The translations under genes were made by a program, and so were the position numbers. Below are positions 1 through 8,779 of a stretch of 64,000 nt of DNA, piece after piece. Below the pieces are notes generated by a model, which worked only from the letters and a program-made list of their open reading frames with translations, had not been told where the DNA came from and made no database searches. Source of the stretch: CBDDGJ01 sp965227805 (GTDB lineage: Bacteria > Pseudomonadota > Alphaproteobacteria > RS24); the NCBI GenBank assembly GCA_965227805.1, contig CBDDGJ010000001.1, positions 62,001 to 126,000 of the forward strand, given 5' to 3'. The first letter of the stretch is position 1. Every line of letters begins with the position of its first letter.

Positions 1-376
1 CCATAGGAAAGACACGCACTGCGGCCGTATCACGCGCGCGGCGCAAGATAAAATCGACCAAAGCTGCATCATCTATTGCCGGGTGCGTATTGGGCATAAC
101 CACCATGCTTGTAACGCCCCCTTTTTTCGCTGCATTAGATGCTGTTGCTAAAGTTTCTCTATGTTCTTCTCCCGGTTCACCGGTGAAAACTTGCATATCA
201 ATCAGCCCGGGAATAAGCATCTGCCCGTCACATGTGATAATTTCTGCATCTTCAGGGCAGGTAATATCTTCACCAAGCGCGATAATTTTGCCATCAGCAA
301 TAAGCAAATTACCCTTTATATCGATAGAATTGGCATAATCCAGAATATGCGCATTTCGGAAAAAAAGCGAGGTCAT
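1..376 (-). CDS. pyrC: Dihydroorotase-like PyrC' (partial, N-terminal ~125 residues)
   Basis: Minus-strand reading frame starting with ATG at 376 and running off the window edge. It overlaps the pyrB stop in an ATGA junction, so the two are translationally coupled. The protein begins MTSLFFRNAHILDYA and has the amidohydrolase segments PGLIDMQVFTGEPGEEH and TSMVVMPNTHPAIDD, which match the dihydroorotase family. In active dihydroorotases the first segment reads PGxIDxHxHxREPG; here the two metal-binding histidines are absent (MQVF in place of HxHx). This is known for the non-catalytic PyrC' partner of aspartate carbamoyltransferase in Pseudomonas and several alphaproteobacteria, where it supports ATCase assembly. 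I infer that role; a separate active dihydroorotase should exist elsewhere in the genome. Confidence 0.85.
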   Translation of the reverse strand, partial: MTSLFFRNAHILDYANSIDIKGNLLIADGKIIALGEDITCPEDAEIITCDGQMLIPGLIDMQVFTGEPGEEHRETLATASNAAKKGGVTSMVVMPNTHPAIDDAALVDFILRRARDTAAVRVFPM

Positions 377-1335
377 GCGATCTCCGTTGCATGGGCAAGG
401 TTTTCGGCCAGGGCCTCAAGTGCCGCCATGCGCACGGCAACACCCATCTCCACCTGATCACCAATGAGACTGATTTTAGGGTCATCCGCCAGCAAACTAT
501 CTATTTCAACCCCGCGATTCATCGGTCCTGGATGCATAATCAGTGCATCTGGTTTGGCAAAGGAAAGTTTTTGTGCATTTAATCCGTAAAGTTGATAATA
601 TTCGCGCGTGGATGGAATAAGGCGACCAGCCATGCGTTCATTTTGTAGGCGCAACATCATCACAATATCACATCCTTCTAATCCGTATTGCATATGATTG
701 AAAATATGAACGCCAAGCCGTTCTATGCCGCGCGGCATAAGTGTGGTTGGTGCCACCACATTAACCTGTGCACCCAGCATGGTAAGCAGCAAAATATTAG
801 AGCGCGCCACCCGCGAATGGGCAATATCTCCGCATATGGCAATTTTCAAGCCTTCAATTTTTCCTAAGCGCCGTCTTATGGTGAGGGCATCTAATAGGGC
901 TTGGGTTGGGTGCTCATGCGTGCCGTCACCGGCATTGAGCACGGCACAGCTTACTTTTTGCGATAATAGTTCAACCGCACCACTTTCGCCATGGCGCACA
1001 ACAAGCAAATCCGGGTTCATGGCATTTAGCGTTGCTGCCGTATCGAGCAATGTTTCCCCTTTACTTACAGCAGATGCAGGAATATTCATATTCATCACAT
1101 CGGCGCCCAATCGTTTTCCAGCCAGCTCAAAAGAGCTTTGTGTGCGCGTAGAGCTTTCAAAAAATAAATTGATGAGTGTGCGTCCGCGCAAAATATTATG
1201 TTTTTTATCGGCGCGCCGATTAAGCGCAACATAGTGATCGGCTAAATCCAATAATGCCGTAATATCATCCAGTGTCAGGCCATCTATTGCCAGCAAATGT
1301 TTATGGGGAAATTTTTTTAATGTGGCTTTATTCAT
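373..1335 (-). CDS. pyrB: Aspartate carbamoyltransferase catalytic chain
   Basis: 320 residues, the usual length. The enzyme condenses carbamoyl phosphate with L-aspartate, the first committed step of pyrimidine synthesis. Visible motifs are FFESSTRTQSSFELA (the carbamoyl-phosphate STRT loop), VVRHGESGA, HPTQALLDALTIRR and MHPGPMNRGVEI near the C-terminus. The gene is followed by pyrC' with a 4-bp ATGA overlap, the typical pyrB-pyrC' pair in which the inactive dihydroorotase-like subunit stabilises ATCase. ruvX lies upstream on the same strand, 43 bp away. No frameshift is seen. Confidence 0.97.
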   Translation of the reverse strand: MNKATLKKFPHKHLLAIDGLTLDDITALLDLADHYVALNRRADKKHNILRGRTLINLFFESSTRTQSSFELAGKRLGADVMNMNIPASAVSKGETLLDTAATLNAMNPDLLVVRHGESGAVELLSQKVSCAVLNAGDGTHEHPTQALLDALTIRRRLGKIEGLKIAICGDIAHSRVARSNILLLTMLGAQVNVVAPTTLMPRGIERLGVHIFNHMQYGLEGCDIVMMLRLQNERMAGRLIPSTREYYQLYGLNAQKLSFAKPDALIMHPGPMNRGVEIDSLLADDPKISLIGDQVEMGVAVRMAALEALAENLAHATEIA

Positions 1336-1378
1336 TAAAGATATAGCCTATAGGCTTTTTTATACCAAATAGCAAGCA

Positions 1379-1861
1379 TTATGTAGCTGTGCGCCAATAA
1401 AAATCGAGATAACCTTGCAAAATATAGGCAGCGGCCATTTTATCAACGACTTGCGCCCGTTTGGCGCGGCTGGCATCGGCGCTTAGTAAGGTGCGGGTAA
1501 CGGCCTGTGTCGACATGCGTTCATCCCATAATCCGAAAGCGAGATCGGGGAAGCCATCATGCGCTTCTAAATTGCGGATAAAACGATATGTTGCCTGCAC
1601 ACGCGGGCCCTTGCTGCCATCCATATTAAGCGGCAGACCGCATATAATCGCCCCAATATTTTCATTGTCTATGATTGTTTTTAGCTGTTCAGAATCTTGC
1701 ATAAATTTACGCCGCTTTATTGTATCAAATGGGGTTGCGATTTTTTGTGATGTATCGGATAGAGACAGGCCAATGGTTTTGCTTCCCAAATCGAGCCCAA
1801 GCAGCCTTTGCCCTTTTGCCAGCTGTGGAATGAGTGATTTTATATCATCAATAATAGCCAT
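1379..1861 (-). CDS. ruvX: RuvX/YqgF family putative Holliday junction resolvase
   Basis: 160 residues. RNase H-fold protein with the N-terminal motif LLGLDLGSKTIGLSLSD carrying the first catalytic aspartate, a central GAIICGLPLNMDGSKGPR segment, and LWDERMSTQAV plus AAYILQGYLD near the end; all are hallmarks of YqgF/RuvX (16S rRNA 5'-end maturation or Holliday junction resolution, depending on species). In alphaproteobacteria it commonly lies between pyrB and gatC, as here. It diverges from gatC across 116 bp, which should hold promoters for both directions. Confidence 0.93.
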   Translation of the reverse strand: MAIIDDIKSLIPQLAKGQRLLGLDLGSKTIGLSLSDTSQKIATPFDTIKRRKFMQDSEQLKTIIDNENIGAIICGLPLNMDGSKGPRVQATYRFIRNLEAHDGFPDLAFGLWDERMSTQAVTRTLLSADASRAKRAQVVDKMAAAYILQGYLDFYWRTAT

Positions 1862-1977
1862 ATCTATTTATAGGGGGGATTATGCTTTCTGTCTAAAATA
1901 ATCTTAGGCAATCATATTGCTTTCGTGTAGGGAAGTTGCTAATTATCCGTGGCGATGAATGGCCGTAAGGAGACGCA

Positions 1978-2265
1978 ATGTCGATTGATGAAAAAACCGT
2001 AAAGCATATTGCGACCCTGTCGCGTATTGCCGTAGCGGATAATGAGATTAGCGATATGACGCAGCGGCTTTCGGATATTTTGACCTTTGTCGAACAGCTT
2101 AATGAGCTTGATACGCGCGCGATTGCCCCTATGACAGGTGCTATGGATATTGCAATGAAACAACGTGCTGATAAAGTTACGGATGGGGGCTATGTTGCGG
2201 ATATTGTGGCCAATGCGCCGCAAAGCGATGATGATTATTTTGTTGTGCCAAAAGTTGTAGACTAG
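1978..2265 (+). CDS. gatC: Asp-tRNA(Asn)/Glu-tRNA(Gln) amidotransferase subunit C
   Basis: 95 residues, typical of GatC, which wraps around GatA and GatB to stabilise the amidotransferase. The protein starts MSIDEKTVKHIATLSRIAV and contains the FVEQLNELDT helix. The start is set by an AAGGAG Shine-Dalgarno ending 6 bp upstream. First gene of a compact gatCAB operon with 4 bp to gatA. The complex converts misacylated Glu-tRNA(Gln) and/or Asp-tRNA(Asn) to the correct amide. Confidence 0.95.
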   Translation: MSIDEKTVKHIATLSRIAVADNEISDMTQRLSDILTFVEQLNELDTRAIAPMTGAMDIAMKQRADKVTDGGYVADIVANAPQSDDDYFVVPKVVD

Positions 2266-2269
2266 CATT

Positions 2270-3766
2270 ATGGATGAACTGGTAAAACTCAATTTACATC
2301 AAGCGCGCGACGGTTTGCGCGCCGGTGCGTTTTCTGCAACCGAGCTTACGCAGGCACATATTGAGGCGATGCAGTGTGCCCAGGCGCTCAATGCCGTTAT
2401 TGTGGAAACCCCCGAACACGCATTAAATATGGCCGCCAAAGCCGATGCACGGCTTAAAGCAGGTGAAGCGCGTGCCTTAGAAGGTTTGCCGATAGGGGTT
2501 AAGGATTTATTTTGCACAAAAGCTGTGCATAGCGCGGCTTGTTCCAGAATTCTCGGAGAATTTGCGCCGCCCTATGAATCATATGTAACACAAAAATTGT
2601 GGCAAAGCGGTGCCGTTATGCTGGGCAAGCTGAATATGGATGAATTTGCTATGGGCTCATCCAATGAAAGTTCTGCTTATGGTGCGGTGATCAATCCGTG
2701 GCGGCGGGCGGGAGATGACACCCCACTTGTGCCGGGCGGATCATCGGGGGGATCATCGGCGGCAGTGGCTGCACATATCGGTGTGGCTGCTACGGCAACT
2801 GATACGGGCGGGTCTATTCGTCAACCGGCAGCGTTTACGGGCACGGTGGGGCTCAAACCCACTTATGGCCGTTGTTCGCGCTGGGGTATTATTGCCTTTG
2901 CCTCTTCGCTGGATCAAGCTGGTGTGATTAGCCGTAATGTGCGCGATGCAGCAATTATGCTGGAAGTTATGGCAGGGCATGATGCGCGTGATACGACCAG
3001 CGTTGATGTGCCTGTGCCCGCTTATGAAGCTGCCTTAACGGGGGATATTAAAGGCATGCGCATTGGTATTCCACGTGAATACCGTCAGGATGGCATGCCG
3101 AAAAAAATTGAAGATTTATGGCAGCAAGGCATAGAGTGGTTAAAGGCGCAAGGCGCACAGATTGTCGATGTGAGCTTGCCGCATACCAAATATGCACTAC
3201 CGGCTTATTATATTATTGCGCCGGCTGAGGCGTCATCTAATTTGGCACGCTATGACGGGGTGCGTTATGGTATGCGCGTTGCGGGTCAGGATATCAATGA
3301 TATGTATGCCCAAACCCGCGCGGCAGGCTTTGGTGATGAGGTGAAGCGGCGCATTATGATCGGTACTTATGTTTTATCTTCTGGCTATTATGATGCCTAT
3401 TATGTAAAGGCGCTCAAGGTGCGCAGGCTCATTGCGGATGATTTTGCGAAAGCCTATGAAAGCTGCGATATGTTGCTGACACCGACAACCCCCGGTGCCG
3501 CTTTTGCCGTGGGCGAAAAAAATGATAATCCGCTGGATATGTATCTTAATGATGTCTTTACTGTAACGGTTAATCTGGCCGGTTTGCCGGCTATTTCTGT
3601 GCCATGCGGTTTAGATGATAGCGGGCTTCCTCTAGGGTTACAGCTTATCGGCAAAGCATTTGGTGAAGAAGATTTATTGCGTGCAGCCCATGCGCTTGAG
3701 CAGGCAGCTCATTTCACCGCCCACCCAACCCCGTGGTGGCGCACAAATAAAGGGCAAAGCATATGA
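2270..3766 (+). CDS. gatA: Asp-tRNA(Asn)/Glu-tRNA(Gln) amidotransferase subunit A
   Basis: 498 residues. Amidase-signature enzyme that releases ammonia from glutamine for the GatB active site. The catalytic triad is visible: Lys78 in GLPIGVKDLF, the cis-Ser at about 158 in PGGSSGGSSAAVA, and the nucleophile Ser182 in TDTGGSIRQPAAFTG. The C-terminal region has the GLPAISVPCGL and LPLGLQLIGKAFGE signatures. It overlaps gatB by 4 bp (ATGA). Confidence 0.97.
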   Translation: MDELVKLNLHQARDGLRAGAFSATELTQAHIEAMQCAQALNAVIVETPEHALNMAAKADARLKAGEARALEGLPIGVKDLFCTKAVHSAACSRILGEFAPPYESYVTQKLWQSGAVMLGKLNMDEFAMGSSNESSAYGAVINPWRRAGDDTPLVPGGSSGGSSAAVAAHIGVAATATDTGGSIRQPAAFTGTVGLKPTYGRCSRWGIIAFASSLDQAGVISRNVRDAAIMLEVMAGHDARDTTSVDVPVPAYEAALTGDIKGMRIGIPREYRQDGMPKKIEDLWQQGIEWLKAQGAQIVDVSLPHTKYALPAYYIIAPAEASSNLARYDGVRYGMRVAGQDINDMYAQTRAAGFGDEVKRRIMIGTYVLSSGYYDAYYVKALKVRRLIADDFAKAYESCDMLLTPTTPGAAFAVGEKNDNPLDMYLNDVFTVTVNLAGLPAISVPCGLDDSGLPLGLQLIGKAFGEEDLLRAAHALEQAAHFTAHPTPWWRTNKGQSI

Positions 3767-5238
3767 CACATAATTATATTATGGGAGCAACCGGAGACTG
3801 GGAGATTGTGCTTGGTCTTGAGGTTCATGCACAAATTATGTCTGATGCAAAACTATTTTCCGGCGCGGCAACGGCTTATGGGGCCCTGCCAAACACACAG
3901 GTTTCGCTTATTGATGCGGCTATGCCGGGCATGTTGCCCGTAATCAATCAAAAATGCGTGGAGCAGGCAGTGCGCACTGGTTTGGGGCTTAAAGCCAAGA
4001 TAAATTGTGAATCAATATTTGACCGAAAAAACTATTTTTATCCTGACCTGCCACAAGGCTATCAAATCTCGCAATATCAGCACCCAATTGTTGGTGAGGG
4101 GATCATTGAGATAGATTTAGATGATGGTGTCGTTAAAAAAATTGGTATTGAACGCTTACACCTTGAGCAAGATGCCGGAAAATCCATGCATGACCAGCAC
4201 CCGGAGCTAAGTTTTGTTGACTTAAATCGTTCTGGCATTGCATTGATGGAGATTGTCTCCAAACCCGATATGCGTTCGGCTGCCGAAGCACAGGCCTATG
4301 TGAAAAAATTGCGCACCATTATGCGTTATTTGGGCACATGTGATGGGAATATGGAGCAGGGGAGTTTACGCGCTGATGTGAATGTGTCTGTGCGCCGCCC
4401 GGGTGAGGATTTGGGAACACGGTGTGAAATCAAGAATGTAAATTCCATTCGTTTTATTGGCCAGGCGATTGAAAGTGAAGCGCGCCGCCAGATTGCTATT
4501 TTGGAAGATGGGGGCACGATTGCTCAGGAAACCCGCTTATTCGACCCCAAAAACGGGGAGACTCGTTCTATGCGCTCGAAAGAAGAAGCGCATGATTATC
4601 GCTATTTTCCTGATCCCGATCTTGTGCCCCTGCGGTTTACGCAAGACTGGGTGAATGAGATAGCGGAAACCTTGCCTGAACTGCCAGATGAAAAAAAATC
4701 CCGCTTTATCAATGATTATGGCCTGTCAGCTTATGATGCGGGTATTTTGACTGATGAAGCTGAAAATGCGGCATTTTTTGAGCAAGCAGCCCATGGGCGC
4801 GATGCCAAGCAGGTTGCGAATATGGTGATTGGCAGTGTATTTGCGGGGCTGAATAAATCGGGGCTTGCGATTGTGGATTGCCCGGTAAAGCCAGAGCAAA
4901 TCGGGCAATTAGTCGATTTGGTGAGCAATGACACAATTTCAGGGCGTATCGCCAAAGACGTATTTGATATGATGTTTTATGCAGGCGATATGCAAGGCAA
5001 AGACCCGGCTGTGATTGTCGCGGCAAAGGGCTTAAAACAAGTCACCGATATGGGGGCGATAGAAGCCGCGGTTGACGCGGTGATTGCGGCCAATCCCGAT
5101 AAGGTGGAACAGGCCAAAGCGCGGCCTAAAATGGCGGGCTGGTTTGTCGGGCAAGTCATGCAGGCAACGGAAGGGAAAGCCAACCCGCAAGCTGTAAATA
5201 AGCTGGTGCACGAAAAATTAGATATGGGTCTGACATAG
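3763..5238 (+). CDS. gatB: Asp-tRNA(Asn)/Glu-tRNA(Gln) amidotransferase subunit B
   Basis: 491 residues. Kinase-like subunit that binds the misacylated tRNA, activates the acyl group with ATP and amidates it. Key segments are VLGLEVHAQI at the N-terminus, RKNYFYPDLPQGYQISQ, GSLRADVNVSVR, RCEIKNVNS and DYRYFPDPDL, followed by the C-terminal YqeY-like tail (NPDKVEQ...GWFVGQVMQ). Last gene of gatCAB; IS debris begins within 20 bp of its stop. Confidence 0.97.
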   Translation: MTHNYIMGATGDWEIVLGLEVHAQIMSDAKLFSGAATAYGALPNTQVSLIDAAMPGMLPVINQKCVEQAVRTGLGLKAKINCESIFDRKNYFYPDLPQGYQISQYQHPIVGEGIIEIDLDDGVVKKIGIERLHLEQDAGKSMHDQHPELSFVDLNRSGIALMEIVSKPDMRSAAEAQAYVKKLRTIMRYLGTCDGNMEQGSLRADVNVSVRRPGEDLGTRCEIKNVNSIRFIGQAIESEARRQIAILEDGGTIAQETRLFDPKNGETRSMRSKEEAHDYRYFPDPDLVPLRFTQDWVNEIAETLPELPDEKKSRFINDYGLSAYDAGILTDEAENAAFFEQAAHGRDAKQVANMVIGSVFAGLNKSGLAIVDCPVKPEQIGQLVDLVSNDTISGRIAKDVFDMMFYAGDMQGKDPAVIVAAKGLKQVTDMGAIEAAVDAVIAANPDKVEQAKARPKMAGWFVGQVMQATEGKANPQAVNKLVHEKLDMGLT

Positions 5239-5253
5239 ATAATAGTTTATTTT

Positions 5254-5401
5254 TTACTTGAACCACCATTTTATCAGAACTGTGCTCATGTTCGCAACAG
5301 GCCGATAGTTGAACCGCCATTCACACTCTTTGATAAAGAGGTGAAAGTGCTCTTTGAGGATGCCATTGTAGCGCCAGAGGTGGCGCTTTGACTGGTTCCA
5401 G
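5254..5401 (-). pseudogene. IS1595-family (ISXO2-like) transposase C-terminal remnant
   Basis: On the minus strand an open frame reads WNQSKRHLWRYNGIL, then KEHFHLFIKECEWRFNYRP, and ends at a stop at 5254. The NGxxKEHFxLFxKECEWRFN pattern is the C-terminal end of IS1595/ISXO2-type DDE transposases. Only about 49 residues remain; the rest was lost or displaced where IS-A begins at about 5402. No terminal repeat of this element is visible. Confidence 0.7.
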
Positions 5402-5429
5402 TGGTCAACCCCGGATTTATGTTCCACTT

Positions 5430-6305
5430 TTAAGTTAGTAATTGGTCTATTTTGTTTGGTTTTTTGTTTATCTGTTCGGCTCCATGGAGCGTAGCGGAAT
5501 GGGGCTGAACAGATAAACGCGCCATTGGGGCTGGTGGACAGTATCCAAGCGCGCTGTGCGGTCTGATATGGTTGTAATGGTTACGCCAATCCTCAATGAT
5601 GATTTGCGCCTCCATGAGCGTATAGAACAATTCACCATTGAGCAGTTCATCACGTAATCGGCCATTAAAGCTTTCATTATAGCCGTTCTCCCATGGACTT
5701 CCTGGTTCAATATAGGATGTCTTCACCTTCAGCTTGTGTAGCCACTCTTTCAATGTGCTGGCGGTGAATTCACTACCATTATCCGAACGAATATACGCGG
5801 GCATACCATGCTTTAGGAATAAATCGCTTAAGACATCCAACACATCATCACTATTGAGGCGGTAATCAACACGGATAGCAAGACATTGACGCGTGAACTC
5901 ATCAATCACCGTCAACATGCGTATCTTCTTACCATTGCTAAGACGATCCGCTACAAAATCATAGCTCCAGACATGGTTCGCCCAGCAGGGGCGGAGACGG
6001 ATACAAGAACCATCATTGAGGTATAAACGGCCACGTTTCTTCTGCTTTTTCGGGACTTTCAGTCCTTCCTCACGCCAGATGCGTTCCACGCGCTTGTGAT
6101 TGACCTGCCAGCCTTGTGTGCGTAATAACGCGGTAATACGCTTGTAACCATAGCGGCCATAGCGGTGTGCCAAGCAGATGATATCCTCACGAAGGCGTCC
6201 TTCATCATCGGGGGTGCGGTTTTTATAGCGCTGAACACAGCGGCACACGCCAAGCGCATCACATGCACGACGTTCAGATATGCCATAGCGTTGCTGAGAC
6301 TGCAC
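5430..6305 (-). CDS. IS-A transposase OrfB (IS3 family, rve integrase domain)
   Basis: 291 residues. HTH_21-like N-terminal segment (YGRYGYKRITALLR) followed by an rve integrase core with an intact DDE triad: D in WSYDFVADRLSNG, D in YIRSDNGSEF and E in ENGYNESFNGRLRDEL. IS3 elements normally make OrfAB by a -1 programmed frameshift from orfA, so the ATG used here may not be the real start. Nothing breaks the frame; it looks functional. Confidence 0.9.
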   Translation of the reverse strand: MQSQQRYGISERRACDALGVCRCVQRYKNRTPDDEGRLREDIICLAHRYGRYGYKRITALLRTQGWQVNHKRVERIWREEGLKVPKKQKKRGRLYLNDGSCIRLRPCWANHVWSYDFVADRLSNGKKIRMLTVIDEFTRQCLAIRVDYRLNSDDVLDVLSDLFLKHGMPAYIRSDNGSEFTASTLKEWLHKLKVKTSYIEPGSPWENGYNESFNGRLRDELLNGELFYTLMEAQIIIEDWRNHYNHIRPHSALGYCPPAPMARLSVQPHSATLHGAEQINKKPNKIDQLLT

Positions 6306-6331
6306 GACACAACGACGCTTCCGTTCAGCGC

Positions 6332-6610
6332 TTAGAAGTTTCCCTCGGCTGCATCTTTCAATATCTGTTTGTCTAGTGTAAGATCAGCCACCACACGCTT
6401 TAAACGGGCATTCTCAGATTCTAACGCCTTAAGGCGCTTCGCTTGGCTCACCTGCATGCCCCCATAAGCCTTACGCCATTTGTAATACGTCGCATCCGAT
6501 ATGCCAAGTGCACGGCATATCTCATCAATACTCTTACCATGACCAGAAAGCACCTCTGCCTCCCTAAGTTTGCGAATAATCTGTTCCGGTTTATGGCGTA
6601 ATTTACCCAT
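6332..6610 (-). CDS. IS-A transposase OrfA (HTH_Tnp_1)
   Basis: 92 residues: an N-terminal helix-turn-helix (KPEQIIRKLREAEVL, then ISDATYYKWRKAYGGM) and a C-terminal leucine-zipper-like helix (AKRLKALESENARLKRVVA) that dimerises the transposase. Typical of the IS407/IS51 part of the IS3 family. The ORF lies just inside the right terminal repeat and overlaps the upstream extension of the orfB frame. Confidence 0.9.
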   Translation of the reverse strand: MGKLRHKPEQIIRKLREAEVLSGHGKSIDEICRALGISDATYYKWRKAYGGMQVSQAKRLKALESENARLKRVVADLTLDKQILKDAAEGNF

Positions 6611-6689
6611 ATATAACTCCTATAATTTAATCAAATATTCTACCCTAAAAACGAGATAAATAATGGAACTAATTATAGGGGGTGGGTCA

Positions 6690-7478
6690 CTGGCGCGATA
6701 GAAAAACTGTTTTTGCCCCCGTCTTGCTATCGGGTAGGTGTAGGTGTCCTTCTTGGTAATATGACCATTTTGCATGAATGATTTCATGCTTGCGGCATCC
6801 GGTATAGGCAAGTAGTAAAATCAAATCCGTATGCATGGGGTAAGTCGCTGAAAAACCACTCAAGGCGGCTCCCAGGCGTTGCCATTCATTATCTGATAAA
6901 AACCGCTCTTGTTGCTTTTGTTTATAGCGCGGTATATTGCGGCATGGATTACTATTCAAAGGCCTAAAGCCATAATATTCGGCTTGCTGCATCATTACAG
7001 CAAAAATGGACTTGCTATAATTAGCAACCCCAGGCTTATCAGCTAACCCGGCAAACCAGCGCACAACATCCTCACGGGTAATATCTGTAATCATCCAGCC
7101 TTTGAAATAAGGTAATATGTAACGCTGAATATTATAAGCATAAGACACAAAGGTGGATGGCTTAATGCGCGACTTATAGCGCAGCAAAAACACGTCCACA
7201 GCCTCCTCAAAACATATAGGCTTAATTATTCCCAGTTTTTCCGCTTGTTTATCGCTTAGGATGGTTTGTGCCTTCATACGGGCATCATGCAGGCTTATCT
7301 CATAAGCATCCCCCAGCTTTTGCCAGATACGTTTTTTATCTATCGTGGCTTGCAGGCAATATGTCTTTTTGCCTGTTGGATATACCCGAACAATCAGCCC
7401 GTTTTGCTGGTCATCCCTGATAGAAAAAACTTTTTTCCTATGTGATAACTTATCAATTTTACTTTGTGTGAGATGGTG
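6690..7478 (-). pseudogene. Tyrosine recombinase/phage integrase, truncated at both ends by IS elements
   Basis: Minus-strand frame with the DUF4102-like arm-binding segment (GLIVRVYPTGKKTYCLQA), a core-binding SAM-like domain (PSTFVSYAYNIQRYILPYF) and the first half of the catalytic domain ending TYPMHTDLILLLAYTGCRKHE, with the first catalytic Arg in TGCRKHE, then DSKTGAKTVFLSRQ. At 6690 IS-A replaces the rest, so the HxxR and Tyr are gone. At 7479 IS-C interrupts the N-terminus. Across IS-C (from 8682) the frame appears to continue to a TTG near 8693 preceded by AAGGA. It is the relic of an integrated island or prophage and must be inactive. Confidence 0.85.
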
Positions 7479-7547
7479 GGTAATCCCCCCATAAATTAGT
7501 AGTTTTTTGAAGTAGAATTTTCTATCGTTTAGCGAAGGAGATTTACG

Positions 7548-7814
7548 ATGAAACAGAAACGATTTAGTGAGACACAGATTATGCAGATATTGAAACAGGC
7601 GGAGCAAGGCGTTTCTGTTTCTGAACTGTGCCGCGCGCATGGCATGAGTAGCGCAAGCTTTTACAAATGGCGGAGCAAATATGGCGGGATGGATGCGTCG
7701 ATGATTTCCCAGATGAAAGCCATGGCGGATGAAAACCATCGCCTGAAGCGGATGTATGCTGAGATGAGCATGCAGAATGATTTGCTGAAGGAAGCCCTTG
7801 GAAAAAAGTGGTAA
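7548..7814 (+). CDS. IS-C transposase OrfA
   Basis: 88 residues, HTH_Tnp_1 family: RFSETQIMQILKQAEQGV, then SSASFYKWRSKYGGMD and a C-terminal coiled-coil (KAMADENHRLKRMYAEMSM). It has the GAAGGAG ribosome-binding site seen in all IS-C copies. It overlaps orfB by 7 bp in a different frame, the arrangement used for programmed -1 frameshifting in the IS3 family. Confidence 0.9.
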   Translation: MKQKRFSETQIMQILKQAEQGVSVSELCRAHGMSSASFYKWRSKYGGMDASMISQMKAMADENHRLKRMYAEMSMQNDLLKEALGKKW

Positions 7815-8662
7815 GCCCTTCGCTTCGCAAAGGGATAGCGAAATGGGCAGTAAACGAGAGAGGCGTGAGTATTCGGCTTGCGTGTGCCACCTTTTCTATA
7901 TCACAGACATGCTATCGTTATCAGGCTCGCCTGAGTGATGAGAATGCCGAGATTGCTGACTGGTTGTTACGGTTGACGCATACCCATAAGAGGTGGGGTT
8001 TTGGTCTGTGTTTTTTGTATTTGCGTAATGTGAAGGGTTTTGGCTGGAACCACAAGCGGGTTTATCGGATTTACCGGGAGTTAGAGCTTAATTTGCGGAT
8101 CAAGCCGCGTCAGCGTTTGAAGCGTGCGCGTCCTGCTCCTCTAGCTGTACCGGAGCGTCCCAATGAAGTCTGGTCGATGGATTTTATGGCCGACCAGCTC
8201 AGCACCGGCAAGGCGTTCCGCACCTTCAATGTATTGGATGACTTCAATCGTGAAGGGTTGGGTATAGAGGTTGATCTATCCTTACCATCTGAGCGTGTGA
8301 AGCGTTCACTGGAGCAGATCATTGAATGGCGTGGTAAACCACGCGTGATACGTTGTGATAATGGCCCTGAATATATCAGTGGGGCAGTGAGATGCTGGGC
8401 AAATAAGCGAGGCATCCGGCTCGCTCATATCCAGCCAGGCAAGCCACAACAGAATGCTTATATTGAACGTTACAACCGCACCGTCAGCCATGAATGGCTG
8501 GAGATGAACGAATTTAATACGATTGAGGAGGCGCAGCTCACGGCAACAAAATGGCTATGGACATATAATAATGAAAGACCTAATATGGCTATCGGCGGCA
8601 TAACACCAGCAATGAAACTGGCTAAAGCCACCAAAACAAAACTGTCTACTTCAGAACCCTAA
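7808..8662 (+). CDS. IS-C transposase OrfB (rve domain)
   Basis: 284 residues with the DDE catalytic residues: D in WSMDFMADQL, D in RCDNGPEYIS and E in QNAYIERYNRT. HTH_21-like segment (HKRWGFGLCFLYLR) upstream. The frame is intact to the right terminal repeat, so this copy is the reference against which the damaged copies in the window can be read. Expressed as OrfAB by frameshift according to family knowledge. Confidence 0.9.
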   Translation: MVSPSLRKGIAKWAVNERGVSIRLACATFSISQTCYRYQARLSDENAEIADWLLRLTHTHKRWGFGLCFLYLRNVKGFGWNHKRVYRIYRELELNLRIKPRQRLKRARPAPLAVPERPNEVWSMDFMADQLSTGKAFRTFNVLDDFNREGLGIEVDLSLPSERVKRSLEQIIEWRGKPRVIRCDNGPEYISGAVRCWANKRGIRLAHIQPGKPQQNAYIERYNRTVSHEWLEMNEFNTIEEAQLTATKWLWTYNNERPNMAIGGITPAMKLAKATKTKLSTSEP

Positions 8663-8779
8663 TAATAATGGGGGGATTACCATATGACCCCAAAAAAATC
8701 CTTGCTCCCCCCGAGTTTGTATGATAAAGATTAATACTAGAGAATATTTTTGTAAATAGTTTATATGGAATAGAGTTCA

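Larger units (their letters stand above)
5402..6689 (-). mobile_element. IS-A: IS3-family insertion sequence, apparently complete
   Basis: About 1288 bp with the two overlapping-frame ORFs of an IS3 element on the minus strand. The left end (tggtcaacccc...gttcca) and the reverse complement of the right end (tgacccacccc...gttcca) form imperfect terminal inverted repeats that share a TG start, a C-run and a GTTCCA block. The right end abuts a truncated integrase at 6690; the left end cuts an IS1595-type remnant. The 3-bp flanks (CAG and CTG) do not form an obvious direct repeat, so one side may have been deleted after insertion. Confidence 0.8.
7479..8681 (+). mobile_element. IS-C copy 1: complete IS3-family element
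   Basis: About 1203 bp bounded by inverted repeats: left GGTAATCCCCCCAT and right (reverse complement) GGTAATCCCCCCAT, with further similarity inward (TTGAAGTAGA versus CTGAAGTAGA). It contains orfA and orfB in overlapping frames. Inserted into the integrase gene at 6690-8693. Other copies are at 62735-63936 (nearly identical) and as fragments at 21909-24289, so the element has been active in this genome. Confidence 0.9.

Noticed and set aside
725..1234. 169-codon ORF opposite pyrB
   Set aside because: A shadow of the pyrB coding frame with no protein family and no Shine-Dalgarno.
7579..7890. 103-codon ORF antisense to IS-C orfA, found in all copies
   Set aside because: Conservation follows from IS-C identity; it has no features of a real protein.
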